Source: Anaerolineales bacterium UBA6131
GTDB lineage: Bacteria > Chloroflexota > Anaerolineae > UBA2200
Assembly (NCBI GenBank): GCA_002435875.1
Contig: DIVN01000115.1
Location: forward strand, 432-10,753
Length of the DNA: 10,322 nucleotides
Reading direction: 5' to 3'
Below the pieces are notes generated by a model. That model saw only the letters and a list, made by a program, of their open reading frames with translations. It ran no database searches and was not told where the DNA came from. Positions 1-6,006 of this stretch are shown here, piece by piece. How positions within the stretch are numbered: position 1 is the first letter of the stretch; each line of letters begins with the position of its first letter. The translations under genes and the position numbers were made by a program.

Positions 1-300
1 CCGCAGGAAGAGTATCACCACTTTGACTCGCTCAAGGCCGGTGATCCGATCTTTGTCGTTGCACCCGAGGGACGCAGCGTGCCAAGGGCGAAGCAAACTG
101 CAGAGTTCGGCAAGTTGGCGTTGGGACATGTTTACGGCGTTGTATCGTCAGGAGGCAGCCCGCTCTTGCCTTACCTGGACGAGGCATTTGAGCTGCCGGT
201 CATGGATGAGCGCCTGGTCCCCATCGTCTACACGGTGCCACTGCACATGTTTGCTTATCATGTTTCCGTTGCCAAGTTCAAGAAGGCAGGCAAGTGGTAA
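1..300 (+). CDS. SIS-domain phosphosugar isomerase/deglycase, type A (3' fragment)
   Basis: This is the C-terminal 99 residues of an SIS-domain protein whose start lies left of the window; it ends at TAA 298-300. It begins inside the PQEEYHHFDS motif. It then matches the C-termini of the complete type A proteins at 3598 and 6007 almost end to end, sharing APEGRSVPRA, YGVV..GGSPLLP, AFELP.MDERLVPIVYT and MFAYHV. In the full paralogs this region holds the second SIS half, with Glu-Glu-x-His-His (here E3, E4, H6, H7) at the position of GlmS H504. It probably acts on a phosphorylated sugar or sugar-amine in the cytoplasm, possibly the product of the kinase encoded 49 bases downstream. The family call is firm because of the paralogs, but the substrate is not readable. 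Its first 30 bases are identical to bases 4477-4506. Confidence 0.9.
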   Translation, partial: PQEEYHHFDSLKAGDPIFVVAPEGRSVPRAKQTAEFGKLALGHVYGVVSSGGSPLLPYLDEAFELPVMDERLVPIVYTVPLHMFAYHVSVAKFKKAGKW

Positions 301-301
301 T

Positions 302-316
302 CAGCCGTCGCGGCTG
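302..316 (+). repeat. Small inverted repeat after the first SIS stop codon
   Basis: CAGCCG (302-307) and CGGCTG (311-316) are perfect inverted arms around a 3-base loop, starting two bases after the TAA. No T-run follows, so this is a weak terminator or processing hairpin at best. It lies wholly upstream of the kinase ribosome binding site at 334-340. Confidence 0.35.
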
Positions 317-333
317 GCGACAGCGAAGGATGC

Positions 334-340
334 AAAGAGG
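334..340 (+). promoter_or_regulatory. Ribosome binding site that fixes the K1 GTG start
   Basis: AAAGAGG lies 9 bases before GTG at 350-352. The reading frame stays open back to base 23, but no in-frame start further upstream gives a protein that aligns with the sister kinases. This site supports the GTG as the true start. Confidence 0.6.
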
Positions 341-349
341 CGATCAAGA

Positions 350-1327
350 GTGGCTCCGCAGATTGTCACTGTAGGCGGGCTGGTAATTGATTGGGTGATG
401 ACTGCCGATGGCCAGGTCAACAAGCATGGCTGTGGTGGCAACGCGCTCTATTCGGCAGCCGGAGCTCGACTGTGGACGAGTGACGTGGCGGCTGTGTCGT
501 GCTGCGGCAACGATTTTCCGGACGAGTACCTGCTCGCCTTTGAGCAAGCAGGGGTGGACTTGTCTGGAATTCGCCGGCTCGACCAGCCGCATCACTCGCT
601 GATGGGATTCCAGTACGACCAGGCAGGCAGGCGACACGTCTACAGCGATCCGGACGTGCTGGCCCACTGGGGTGAGTATGACGGGCCCACAATGCTGCGC
701 ATGCATGCCAGGGGTCAGCCCGACCGCCCACCATGGTGGCTCAAGGCAGCACGTGCTGTGCCAGAGCAGCTGCCAGCGAGCTTCTGGGATGCGAAGGGCT
801 TTCACCTGGCGACCTCGTCCTACAGCACGCAAGGTCCATTTGTCAAGCGGCTTTACGAACGCGGCATCCCTTTCACGCTTGATCCCGGAACCGACATGAC
901 CCGGGCGCGCCTGCGCGCGGTGGCCGCCAAGATCCCGGCATTTCTGCCCAGCGAGGTGGATGTCGCTGCCATTCTGGGCCATGTTGAGCCCGAGCCCGCG
1001 CTGACGCTCCTTCACGAGCTTGGTACCGAGGTGGTTGCGCTAAAGCTGGGTCCGCAGGGGTCGATCGTCTATGATCCGCGGACTCAGCGGACCTATCGGG
1101 TGCCAGCCTTTCCGGTGGCGGCCAAAGACCCTACAGGAGCAGGGGATTCGTACTGCGGCGGATTTCTCGCAGGGTGGCTAGAAACTGACGATCCGGTGCA
1201 GGCGGCACTGCGAGGTACCGTATCCGCCTCGTTCATAGTTGAAGAGTTCGATGCCAGGTATGCCCTGCGTTTCACCAGGGTGGATGCCGAGAAACGCCTG
1301 CGTGACCTGAAACGTCTGATGGACTAG
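350..1327 (+). CDS. PfkB/ribokinase-family sugar kinase K1
   Basis: Predicted 325-residue cytoplasmic kinase transferring phosphate from ATP to a sugar hydroxyl. The GTG start at 350 gives an N-terminus (MAPQIVTVGGLVIDW) that aligns with MTGPEFVTAGGMIIDW of K2 and MSLRYVTLGGIVLD of K3. Visible family features are the substrate-side GCGGN motif at residues 27-31, a DPG strand followed by FLPSEVDV (the position of the family's NxxE region), KLGPQGSIV, and the ATP/anion-hole motif DPTGAGDSYCGG at 260-271 with D266 as predicted catalytic base. Length is normal for PfkB enzymes (about 300-330). K1 resembles K2 more than K3, for instance in a Cys-Cys-Gly pair (SCCGNDFP, against GCCGIDWP in K2). It lies 49 bases after an SIS gene and 38 before K2, so co-transcription is likely. 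The substrate is unknown; fructoselysine, amino-sugar or ketose kinase activity are all possible. The open frame upstream of 350 overlaps the SIS gene and is not coding. Confidence 0.88.
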   Translation: MAPQIVTVGGLVIDWVMTADGQVNKHGCGGNALYSAAGARLWTSDVAAVSCCGNDFPDEYLLAFEQAGVDLSGIRRLDQPHHSLMGFQYDQAGRRHVYSDPDVLAHWGEYDGPTMLRMHARGQPDRPPWWLKAARAVPEQLPASFWDAKGFHLATSSYSTQGPFVKRLYERGIPFTLDPGTDMTRARLRAVAAKIPAFLPSEVDVAAILGHVEPEPALTLLHELGTEVVALKLGPQGSIVYDPRTQRTYRVPAFPVAAKDPTGAGDSYCGGFLAGWLETDDPVQAALRGTVSASFIVEEFDARYALRFTRVDAEKRLRDLKRLMD

Positions 1328-1365
1328 ACGCTGCACGCGGCCAGAGAACCGAGGGGGAACAAGGC

Positions 1366-2346
1366 ATGACAGGTCCAGAGTTTGTCACCGCAGGTGGCAT
1401 GATTATCGACTGGGTGATCACCGCAAATGGTGACGTGAACAAACGCGGATGCGGCGGCAACTCACTGTATTCTGCGGCGGCCGCGCGCTTGTGGTCCGAT
1501 AAGGTGGCGCCGGTGGGGTGTTGTGGCATTGACTGGCCGCGGGAATTCACCCAGGCCTTCCTCGATGCGGGTATGAACATGTCCGCGATCCATCAGTTCG
1601 ATGAGCCCCACGCCATGATTGCGGGCTTTGTGTACGACCAGGAAGGGAATCGCACGACCTTTCGCAGCCAGGAGATCCTTTCGCGCTGGGGTGAGAAGGA
1701 TGCGCCGGCCATGCGACAGCTGCAAAAGTCGTGGCCGCAAGTTCGCCCGGATGAGCTTTCACTCAAGTACGGTCCCAAGCCGGACCAGATGCCCGCAAGC
1801 TTCTGGGAGGCCAAGGGGTTTCATCTTGCCCCGTGGATGCATCAGATCCAGGGCCCGTTTGTTGAGGAGCTGCATCGTCGCAGCATCCCCTTCACTGTCG
1901 ATCCGGGCAAGGACTGGAGCCGAGAGGTGATGGGGAGTATGCTGCAGAAGATACCGGTCTTCCTGCCCAGCGAGGAAGATGTGACGTTCCTCTTGGGTGA
2001 AGTGGAGCCGGAGCAGGCAGCCAAGAAGTTCGCGGACCTGGGTGCGCAAGTTGTGGCCATCAAGCTGGGCCAGCGAGGCTCGCTGGTGTTCGATGCGCGG
2101 CAAGGCAAGTTCTACCATGTCCCGGTGTACCCCGCCAAGACCAAGGACCCGACGGGCTGCGGGGATTCGTACTGTGGTGGCTTCCTCACGGGCTGGGTAG
2201 AAACCGGCAATGCGCTCGAAGCCGCGCTGCGGGGCACCGTGTCCGCATCGTTTGTTGTCCAGGACTTTGATGCGCGGTACGCCCTGCGCTTCAGTCGAGC
2301 CGACGCCGAAGCGCGGCTGAGTGAACTGCGCAAGCTCTTGAGCTAG
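1366..2346 (+). CDS. PfkB/ribokinase-family sugar kinase K2
   Basis: Complete 326-residue PfkB-family kinase. The ATG at 1366 has GAGGGGG (1351-1357) 8 bases upstream. Motifs in order are GGMIIDW near the N-terminus, GCGGN at 28-32, GCCGIDWP, DPG then FLPSEEDVTFLLG, KLGQRGSLVFD, the anion-hole motif DPTGCGDSYCGG at 261-272 with D267 as predicted catalytic base, and the cluster-specific C-terminal motif DFDARYALRFSRADAE. The usual GAGD is GCGD here (Cys265 instead of Ala), a small change next to the phosphate-transfer site that K1 and K3 do not share. The middle section (about residues 90-145) is highly charged and differs from both sisters, suggesting a different substrate. It sits between K1 and the type B SIS gene in the same tight gene run. 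The family is secure; the substrate is not. Confidence 0.92.
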   Translation: MTGPEFVTAGGMIIDWVITANGDVNKRGCGGNSLYSAAAARLWSDKVAPVGCCGIDWPREFTQAFLDAGMNMSAIHQFDEPHAMIAGFVYDQEGNRTTFRSQEILSRWGEKDAPAMRQLQKSWPQVRPDELSLKYGPKPDQMPASFWEAKGFHLAPWMHQIQGPFVEELHRRSIPFTVDPGKDWSREVMGSMLQKIPVFLPSEEDVTFLLGEVEPEQAAKKFADLGAQVVAIKLGQRGSLVFDARQGKFYHVPVYPAKTKDPTGCGDSYCGGFLTGWVETGNALEAALRGTVSASFVVQDFDARYALRFSRADAEARLSELRKLLS

Positions 2347-2391
2347 GCAGAATCACACAAGAAGTCGAAGAACGAGATAGAAAGGATACTC

Positions 2392-3558
2392 ATGGCTAAG
2401 GAAGTGAAATCAAGTACCCCGGTGGTGACTGTGGAGTCGATGGTCGCGGCAGCCGTGGGCCAGGGTGACGTGGTGAGCGGTGTGCTGACCTTCACCGCAC
2501 CGCAAATAGAGGCTGTGTTTGCACAGCTCGACCAGAAGCAGTTTGACAATGTGTTCACGACTGGCTGCGGCGACTCGTACTTTGCGCCTTTGGCGACGCG
2601 CATGGCCTTTGAGAAGTATACGGGTATCCGCTGCGAGGCTATCCAGGCACTGGACCTGTCGCGCTACACGGTCGACCATCTGCCCAAGCGCTCAATGGTC
2701 ATTGCCATTTCCGCTGGCGGTGACAAGAGCCGCACCGTTGAGGCCATGCGCGAAAGCAGACTCGCCGGTGCAACCACCATCGCCATTACCGGCACTCGTG
2801 ACTCGCCCCTTTCCCGAGAGGCCGACTTTGTGATTGTGCAGAACGAGAAGGAACTGCGTGCGCCCGCGGGCCCAGGGCAGCGCACACCAGGGTTGGCGAA
2901 CTACCATGCCAGCCTCGTCGTCCTCTACTTGCTAGCTTTTGCCCTGGGCCGACGCAACAACACAATCAGCGCAGCGCAGCGTGATGCGCTGGTCGCTGAG
3001 ATCCAGCGCTCACCTGCGATCATTCGCGACACGATCAAAGCCAATGACGCCAAGATCCGCGACTATGCTCGTTCGGTCAAGGATGCTCCCTTCTTCCAGG
3101 TTCTTGGTGGTGGGCCGAGCCAGGCTACGGCCATGTTCATAACTGCGAAGATGTTCGAGCAGCCGCAGCTCAACGGTGTACCGGTCCAACTGGAAGAGTG
3201 GGCCCATCTCCAGTACTTTATCACCCGACCGAATACCCCTGTCATGGTCGTCGTTCCGCCGGGCAACAGCGTCGATCGCGCGCACGAGCAGATGCAAGGT
3301 GCCAAAGACATGGGTGCCAAGGTGGTCGCTATCTGCGATCCAGATGACAAGGAAACCCAGTCTCTGGCTGACCTACACTTCCCCGTGCTTGGCAAACTGC
3401 CCGAGGAGTTCACACCTTTGACCTACTGCGTCCCCGGTGAGTTGTTTGCCACCTATCTGAGTGATGCCTGGGGCAAGCCCGCTTCGCAGTGGATCAGCGA
3501 GGCTCAGCACACGGTCAACATGCGACAAATCGCGCATAGCCACATGCGCTCGCACTAG
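2392..3558 (+). CDS. SIS-domain phosphosugar isomerase/deglycase-like protein, type B
   Basis: Complete 388-residue protein with ATG 2392 and AAAGGA (2381-2386) 5 bases upstream. It has two SIS halves. The first carries the sugar-phosphate loop TGCGDSY (57-63) and SAGGDKSRTVEAM (from S107, the place of the Ser-rich loop of GlmS). The second starts near GGGPSQATAMF. K253, E256 and H272 are spaced as K485, E488 and H504 in GlmS (K, +3 E, +16 H), so the isomerase-type site looks intact. It differs from the type A proteins in three ways: it lacks their N-terminal extension with the TWDEMQGQP motif, it has EEWAHLQYF instead of EEYHHFDS, and it has a proline/glycine-rich PAGPGQRTPG segment where type A has WPTQAST. 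Relatives by fold are GlmS isomerase, AgaS, NagB-II deaminase, FrlB and FraB. Lying after K2 it may use that kinase's product, but this is inference. Databases may name it a GlmS-like aminotransferase, yet no glutaminase domain is present. Confidence 0.87.
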   Translation: MAKEVKSSTPVVTVESMVAAAVGQGDVVSGVLTFTAPQIEAVFAQLDQKQFDNVFTTGCGDSYFAPLATRMAFEKYTGIRCEAIQALDLSRYTVDHLPKRSMVIAISAGGDKSRTVEAMRESRLAGATTIAITGTRDSPLSREADFVIVQNEKELRAPAGPGQRTPGLANYHASLVVLYLLAFALGRRNNTISAAQRDALVAEIQRSPAIIRDTIKANDAKIRDYARSVKDAPFFQVLGGGPSQATAMFITAKMFEQPQLNGVPVQLEEWAHLQYFITRPNTPVMVVVPPGNSVDRAHEQMQGAKDMGAKVVAICDPDDKETQSLADLHFPVLGKLPEEFTPLTYCVPGELFATYLSDAWGKPASQWISEAQHTVNMRQIAHSHMRSH

Positions 3559-3597
3559 GTGTAGGAATACCAAAGGTACAGGAGGAAAAGGAGAGAG

Positions 3598-4773
3598 ATG
3601 AAGCAATACAATCCATTTTCACCCTTGCTCGATGATGATTCGCCGCTGAACGATGCGGCACGTGAGGTGGTGTTTCAGCTCAATCAACGCAGACCCGGCG
3701 CTGACACCTGGTTCACCAAGGTGCGCGCCGATCGACGCAAACGAGTCGAAGTAGTGACTTGGGACGAAATGCAGGGACAACCGGGAGCCATCCAGGGCAC
3801 CATGGACCAGGAGCGCAAGAAGATCGAAGAGATCGCCGCCTTCTTGGCCAAAAAGCCGCTGGAGCGCGTCTACATCTTTGGTTGCGGTGATTCCTGGTAC
3901 TCGGCATTGGGCGTGCGCATGTTGTTCGAGACTGTGCTGGGCATTCCATGCGAGCCGATGCAGGCACTCGACTTTGGCTATTACTACTACACGATGGCCA
4001 ATGAGAAGACGCTGACCATCGCGCTGAGCTCCAGCGGTGGAACCGCCCGCACGACTGAGGCCATGTTCATGGCTCAGGCACAAGGGGCACAGAGCATTGC
4101 CATCACCAACAGCGCCGGGTCAGCCATGGACAAGGGCGGTGATCACACCCTGCTGGTTCACGCCGTGCGCCAGGGTTGGCCAACCCAGGCCAGCACCGCC
4201 GCTGTGGCGTTGATGGATCTCTTGGCGATCGAGATCGCCCGCAAGAAGGGCGGCTCCTCCGCCGAGCTCGACAAGCTTGAGAAGGCTTTGTACCAGACGC
4301 CAGAGATGGTGGGCAAGATCCTCAAGTCGGAGAACGACAAGGCTATCCAGATAGCAGAGAAGGAGACGAACCGCCACATCTACCTGTTCGCCGGCGGCGG
4401 GCCTGCCTACTCCTGCGCCATGTTTGGTGCGGCCAAGATCAAGGAAATGACGCCCGCCGATCACGCTTACGCGCTTCCGCAGGAAGAGTATCACCACTTT
4501 GACTCGGGTAAGGAAGGCGATCCCGTGTTTATCATTGCTCCCGAAGGCCGCAGTGTGCCACGGGCGACGAATACTGCAGAGCGCACGCGAATTCAAAACG
4601 CGCAGGCCTATGGGGTGGTGACCAAAGGCGGCAGCCCGCTGTTGCCATTCCTGGACGCGGCCTTTGAGTTGCCGGCAATGGATGAGCGGCTGGTGCCGAT
4701 TGTCTACACTGTTCCGCTGCAGATGTTCGCCTATCATGTGGGCATGACCAAGTTCCGCCGAGAGGGTTACTAG
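3598..4773 (+). CDS. SIS-domain phosphosugar isomerase/deglycase, type A
   Basis: Complete 391-residue SIS protein. The start at 3598 follows a purine-rich ribosome binding stretch (AGGAGGAAAAGGAGAG, from 3580). Order of parts: an N-terminal extension with PLLDDDSPL; the TWDEMQGQPGAI segment, comparable to the EQPEA region before the SIS domain of GlmS; the sugar-phosphate loop GCGDSW (95-100); a YYYY run; the Ser loop SSSGGTARTTEAM (from S144); PTQAST; and the second SIS half. K280, E283 and H299 (with H300) match the GlmS K485/E488/H504 spacing. It would act on a phosphorylated sugar, amino sugar or Amadori-type conjugate in the cytosol, probably as a dimer in which the active site is shared. 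E. coli FrlB, as I recall it, has the Glu and His but not the Lys, so isomerase or deaminase chemistry is as likely as deglycation. It ends the tight five-gene run; a 134-base spacer follows. Its tail is closely similar to the fragment at 1-300. Confidence 0.9.
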   Translation: MKQYNPFSPLLDDDSPLNDAAREVVFQLNQRRPGADTWFTKVRADRRKRVEVVTWDEMQGQPGAIQGTMDQERKKIEEIAAFLAKKPLERVYIFGCGDSWYSALGVRMLFETVLGIPCEPMQALDFGYYYYTMANEKTLTIALSSSGGTARTTEAMFMAQAQGAQSIAITNSAGSAMDKGGDHTLLVHAVRQGWPTQASTAAVALMDLLAIEIARKKGGSSAELDKLEKALYQTPEMVGKILKSENDKAIQIAEKETNRHIYLFAGGGPAYSCAMFGAAKIKEMTPADHAYALPQEEYHHFDSGKEGDPVFIIAPEGRSVPRATNTAERTRIQNAQAYGVVTKGGSPLLPFLDAAFELPAMDERLVPIVYTVPLQMFAYHVGMTKFRREGY

Positions 4774-4833
4774 ATCCCAACTGTCTCGTGGAACCAGCTA
4801 GACTCTAGGCGTGTTCTCTGAGCAGTCGTGTGC

Positions 4834-4869
4834 GGTGCACGAGTGCTGTGGTCCTGGCACTCGTGCACC
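4834..4869 (+). repeat. Perfect 13-bp inverted repeat in the spacer before K3
   Basis: GGTGCACGAGTGC (4834-4846) is mirrored exactly by GCACTCGTGCACC (4857-4869) around a 10-base loop. In RNA it would form a 13-bp hairpin between the type A SIS stop and the K3 start. No T-run follows, so it is not a classical intrinsic terminator. It could be a processing or stabilising hairpin, a regulator binding site (arms centred 23 bp apart, near two helical turns), or a terminator that does not need U residues. A shorter CTAGA/TCTAG repeat lies just upstream at 4798-4808. Confidence 0.7.
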
Positions 4870-4907
4870 CATGATGGCCTAACATACTTGCACTTGAGGT
4901 CTGTGAT

Positions 4908-5882
4908 ATGTCTCTTCGATATGTGACTCTCGGTGGAATTGTCCTTGATTCCGTACTGAGCTCGACTGGTGAATTCAGTCCAGCGGGCTGCGGCGGCAAC
5001 GCGATGTACTCTGCCGCCAGCATCCGTCTGTGGAGCGACGGCGTGGCGGCTGTGGGCCGTGCCGCGCGTGATTTCCCGCAGACCTACCTTGAGGACTTTG
5101 CGCGCGCTGGGGTCGATGTGTCCGCTGTGCGTTGGTTGGATGAACCCCATGAGCGCCATTCCCACGTCAAGTTTGACAGTGAAGGCAACCGCACCAGCTA
5201 CAATGCCTCCGTGTCCCAGGCGCCAGACAAGGTGAACGAGCACAGTCAGACGCCTGCCTACGTACGCTACGGATCTAGCCCGGCTGCTGCTACCGAGCCG
5301 GTGTTCGATCCAGTTCCTGCGGACCTTCCGGCGGACTACTGGCAGGCACGGGGATTTCACGTAGCACCTATGAGCCACGCGGCTCAAATGGCCTGGGCCC
5401 ATGAGCTGGCGGCTCGCAAGATTCTCTTCACTGTGGATCCGGGGCGCAACACAACCGGGGCGCAAATCGGGGAGCTCTTGCGGTTGACGCCGGTGTTCCT
5501 TCCCAGTCAGGAAGATGTCGTTCGCATGTTTGGTCAGATAGAGATGGAGCAGGCCATTCGCCAGCTGGCGGAAATGGGTCCCCGCGTAGTGGGAATCAAA
5601 CTTGGCCGGCGGGGCTCAATTGTGTATGATAGAGATTCGGCCACGGCTTGGCGCATTCCAGTCTACCCGACTGACGGCAAGGATCCGACTGGAGCCGGCG
5701 ATTCGTACTGTGGTGGCTTCCTGGTAGGCTGGGTGGAGACTGGTGAAGCGCTTGAGGCCGCCCTGCGCGCCACCGCATCTGCCTCCTTTGTCGTGGAAGA
5801 CTTTGATGCCAGGTATGCCCTGCGCTTCAGTCGCCAGGATGCCGAGGCACGTGTCCGCAAGCTGCGGCTTGTGATGGAGTGA
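4908..5882 (+). CDS. PfkB/ribokinase-family sugar kinase K3
   Basis: Complete 324-residue PfkB-family kinase. The ATG at 4908 is preceded by GAGG (4896-4899) with 8-base spacing, and MSLRYVTLGGIVLD aligns with the sister N-termini. It carries GCGGN at 27-31, DPGRNTTG, FLPSQEDV (Gln where K1 and K2 have Glu), KLGRRGSIVYD, the anion-hole motif DPTGAGDSYCGG at 259-270 with predicted catalytic D265, and the C-terminal DFDARYALRFSRQDAE. It lacks the Cys-Cys pair of K1 and K2 (GRAARDFP instead). Its middle part is rich in Ser, Pro, Ala and Tyr and unlike theirs, so it is the most divergent of the three and may use another substrate. It sits between two type A SIS genes, with hairpin-bearing spacers of 134 bases before and 124 after. 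It may therefore have its own promoter, though I could not recognise one. Confidence 0.91.
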   Translation: MSLRYVTLGGIVLDSVLSSTGEFSPAGCGGNAMYSAASIRLWSDGVAAVGRAARDFPQTYLEDFARAGVDVSAVRWLDEPHERHSHVKFDSEGNRTSYNASVSQAPDKVNEHSQTPAYVRYGSSPAAATEPVFDPVPADLPADYWQARGFHVAPMSHAAQMAWAHELAARKILFTVDPGRNTTGAQIGELLRLTPVFLPSQEDVVRMFGQIEMEQAIRQLAEMGPRVVGIKLGRRGSIVYDRDSATAWRIPVYPTDGKDPTGAGDSYCGGFLVGWVETGEALEAALRATASASFVVEDFDARYALRFSRQDAEARVRKLRLVME

Positions 5883-5911
5883 GAACTCCGCGATATTGAG
5901 TCTGTTGGTGA

Positions 5912-5951
5912 GGACGCCGCCGTCGGCGTTCAGGTCTGGCCTGATAGACCT
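5912..5951 (+). repeat. Two adjacent hairpins in the K3-SIS spacer
   Basis: The first hairpin pairs 5912-5919 with 5924-5931 (core ACGCCG/CGGCGT, with one G-U pair) around a 4-base loop. It is followed directly by AGGTCT (5932-5937) and AGACCT (5946-5951) around an 8-base loop. The second hairpin resembles the GGTCTGG...TAGACCTT motif that follows the palindrome at 7224-7249. No T-run is present. The pair may terminate, attenuate or process the transcript between K3 and the last SIS gene. The rest of this spacer (5883-6006) shows no promoter or reading frame I can support. Confidence 0.45.
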
Positions 5952-6006
5952 TCGGAACATGATGGCGCCTTTGCCACACTAAAACCTAGAGAGAAGGGAC
6001 AGGGAT

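Noticed and set aside
23..349. N-terminal extension of the K1 frame
   Set aside because: It lies over the SIS coding sequence in another frame, has a low-complexity basic/Ser/Cys composition, and does not align with the sister kinases.
344..1015. 223-residue open frame on the minus strand
   Set aside because: Antisense shadow of K1 with no supporting features.
2155..2577. TGCGDSY occurs both in kinase K2 (about 2155) and in the type B SIS protein (about 2560)
   Set aside because: In K2 it is the PfkB anion hole and in the SIS protein the sugar-phosphate loop. The surrounding sequences and folds are unrelated, so this is coincidence rather than a shared domain or duplication.
4774..4907. Sigma-70-like promoter before K3 (TTGCAC at 4888, or TAACAT at 4880 as -10)
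   Set aside because: No partner box at 16-18 bases spacing could be found for either; not supported.
4770..5465. 231-residue open frame on the minus strand
   Set aside because: It is antisense to K3, whose motifs are clear, and has no recognisable motif or ribosome binding site; GC-rich coding DNA commonly leaves the opposite strand open.
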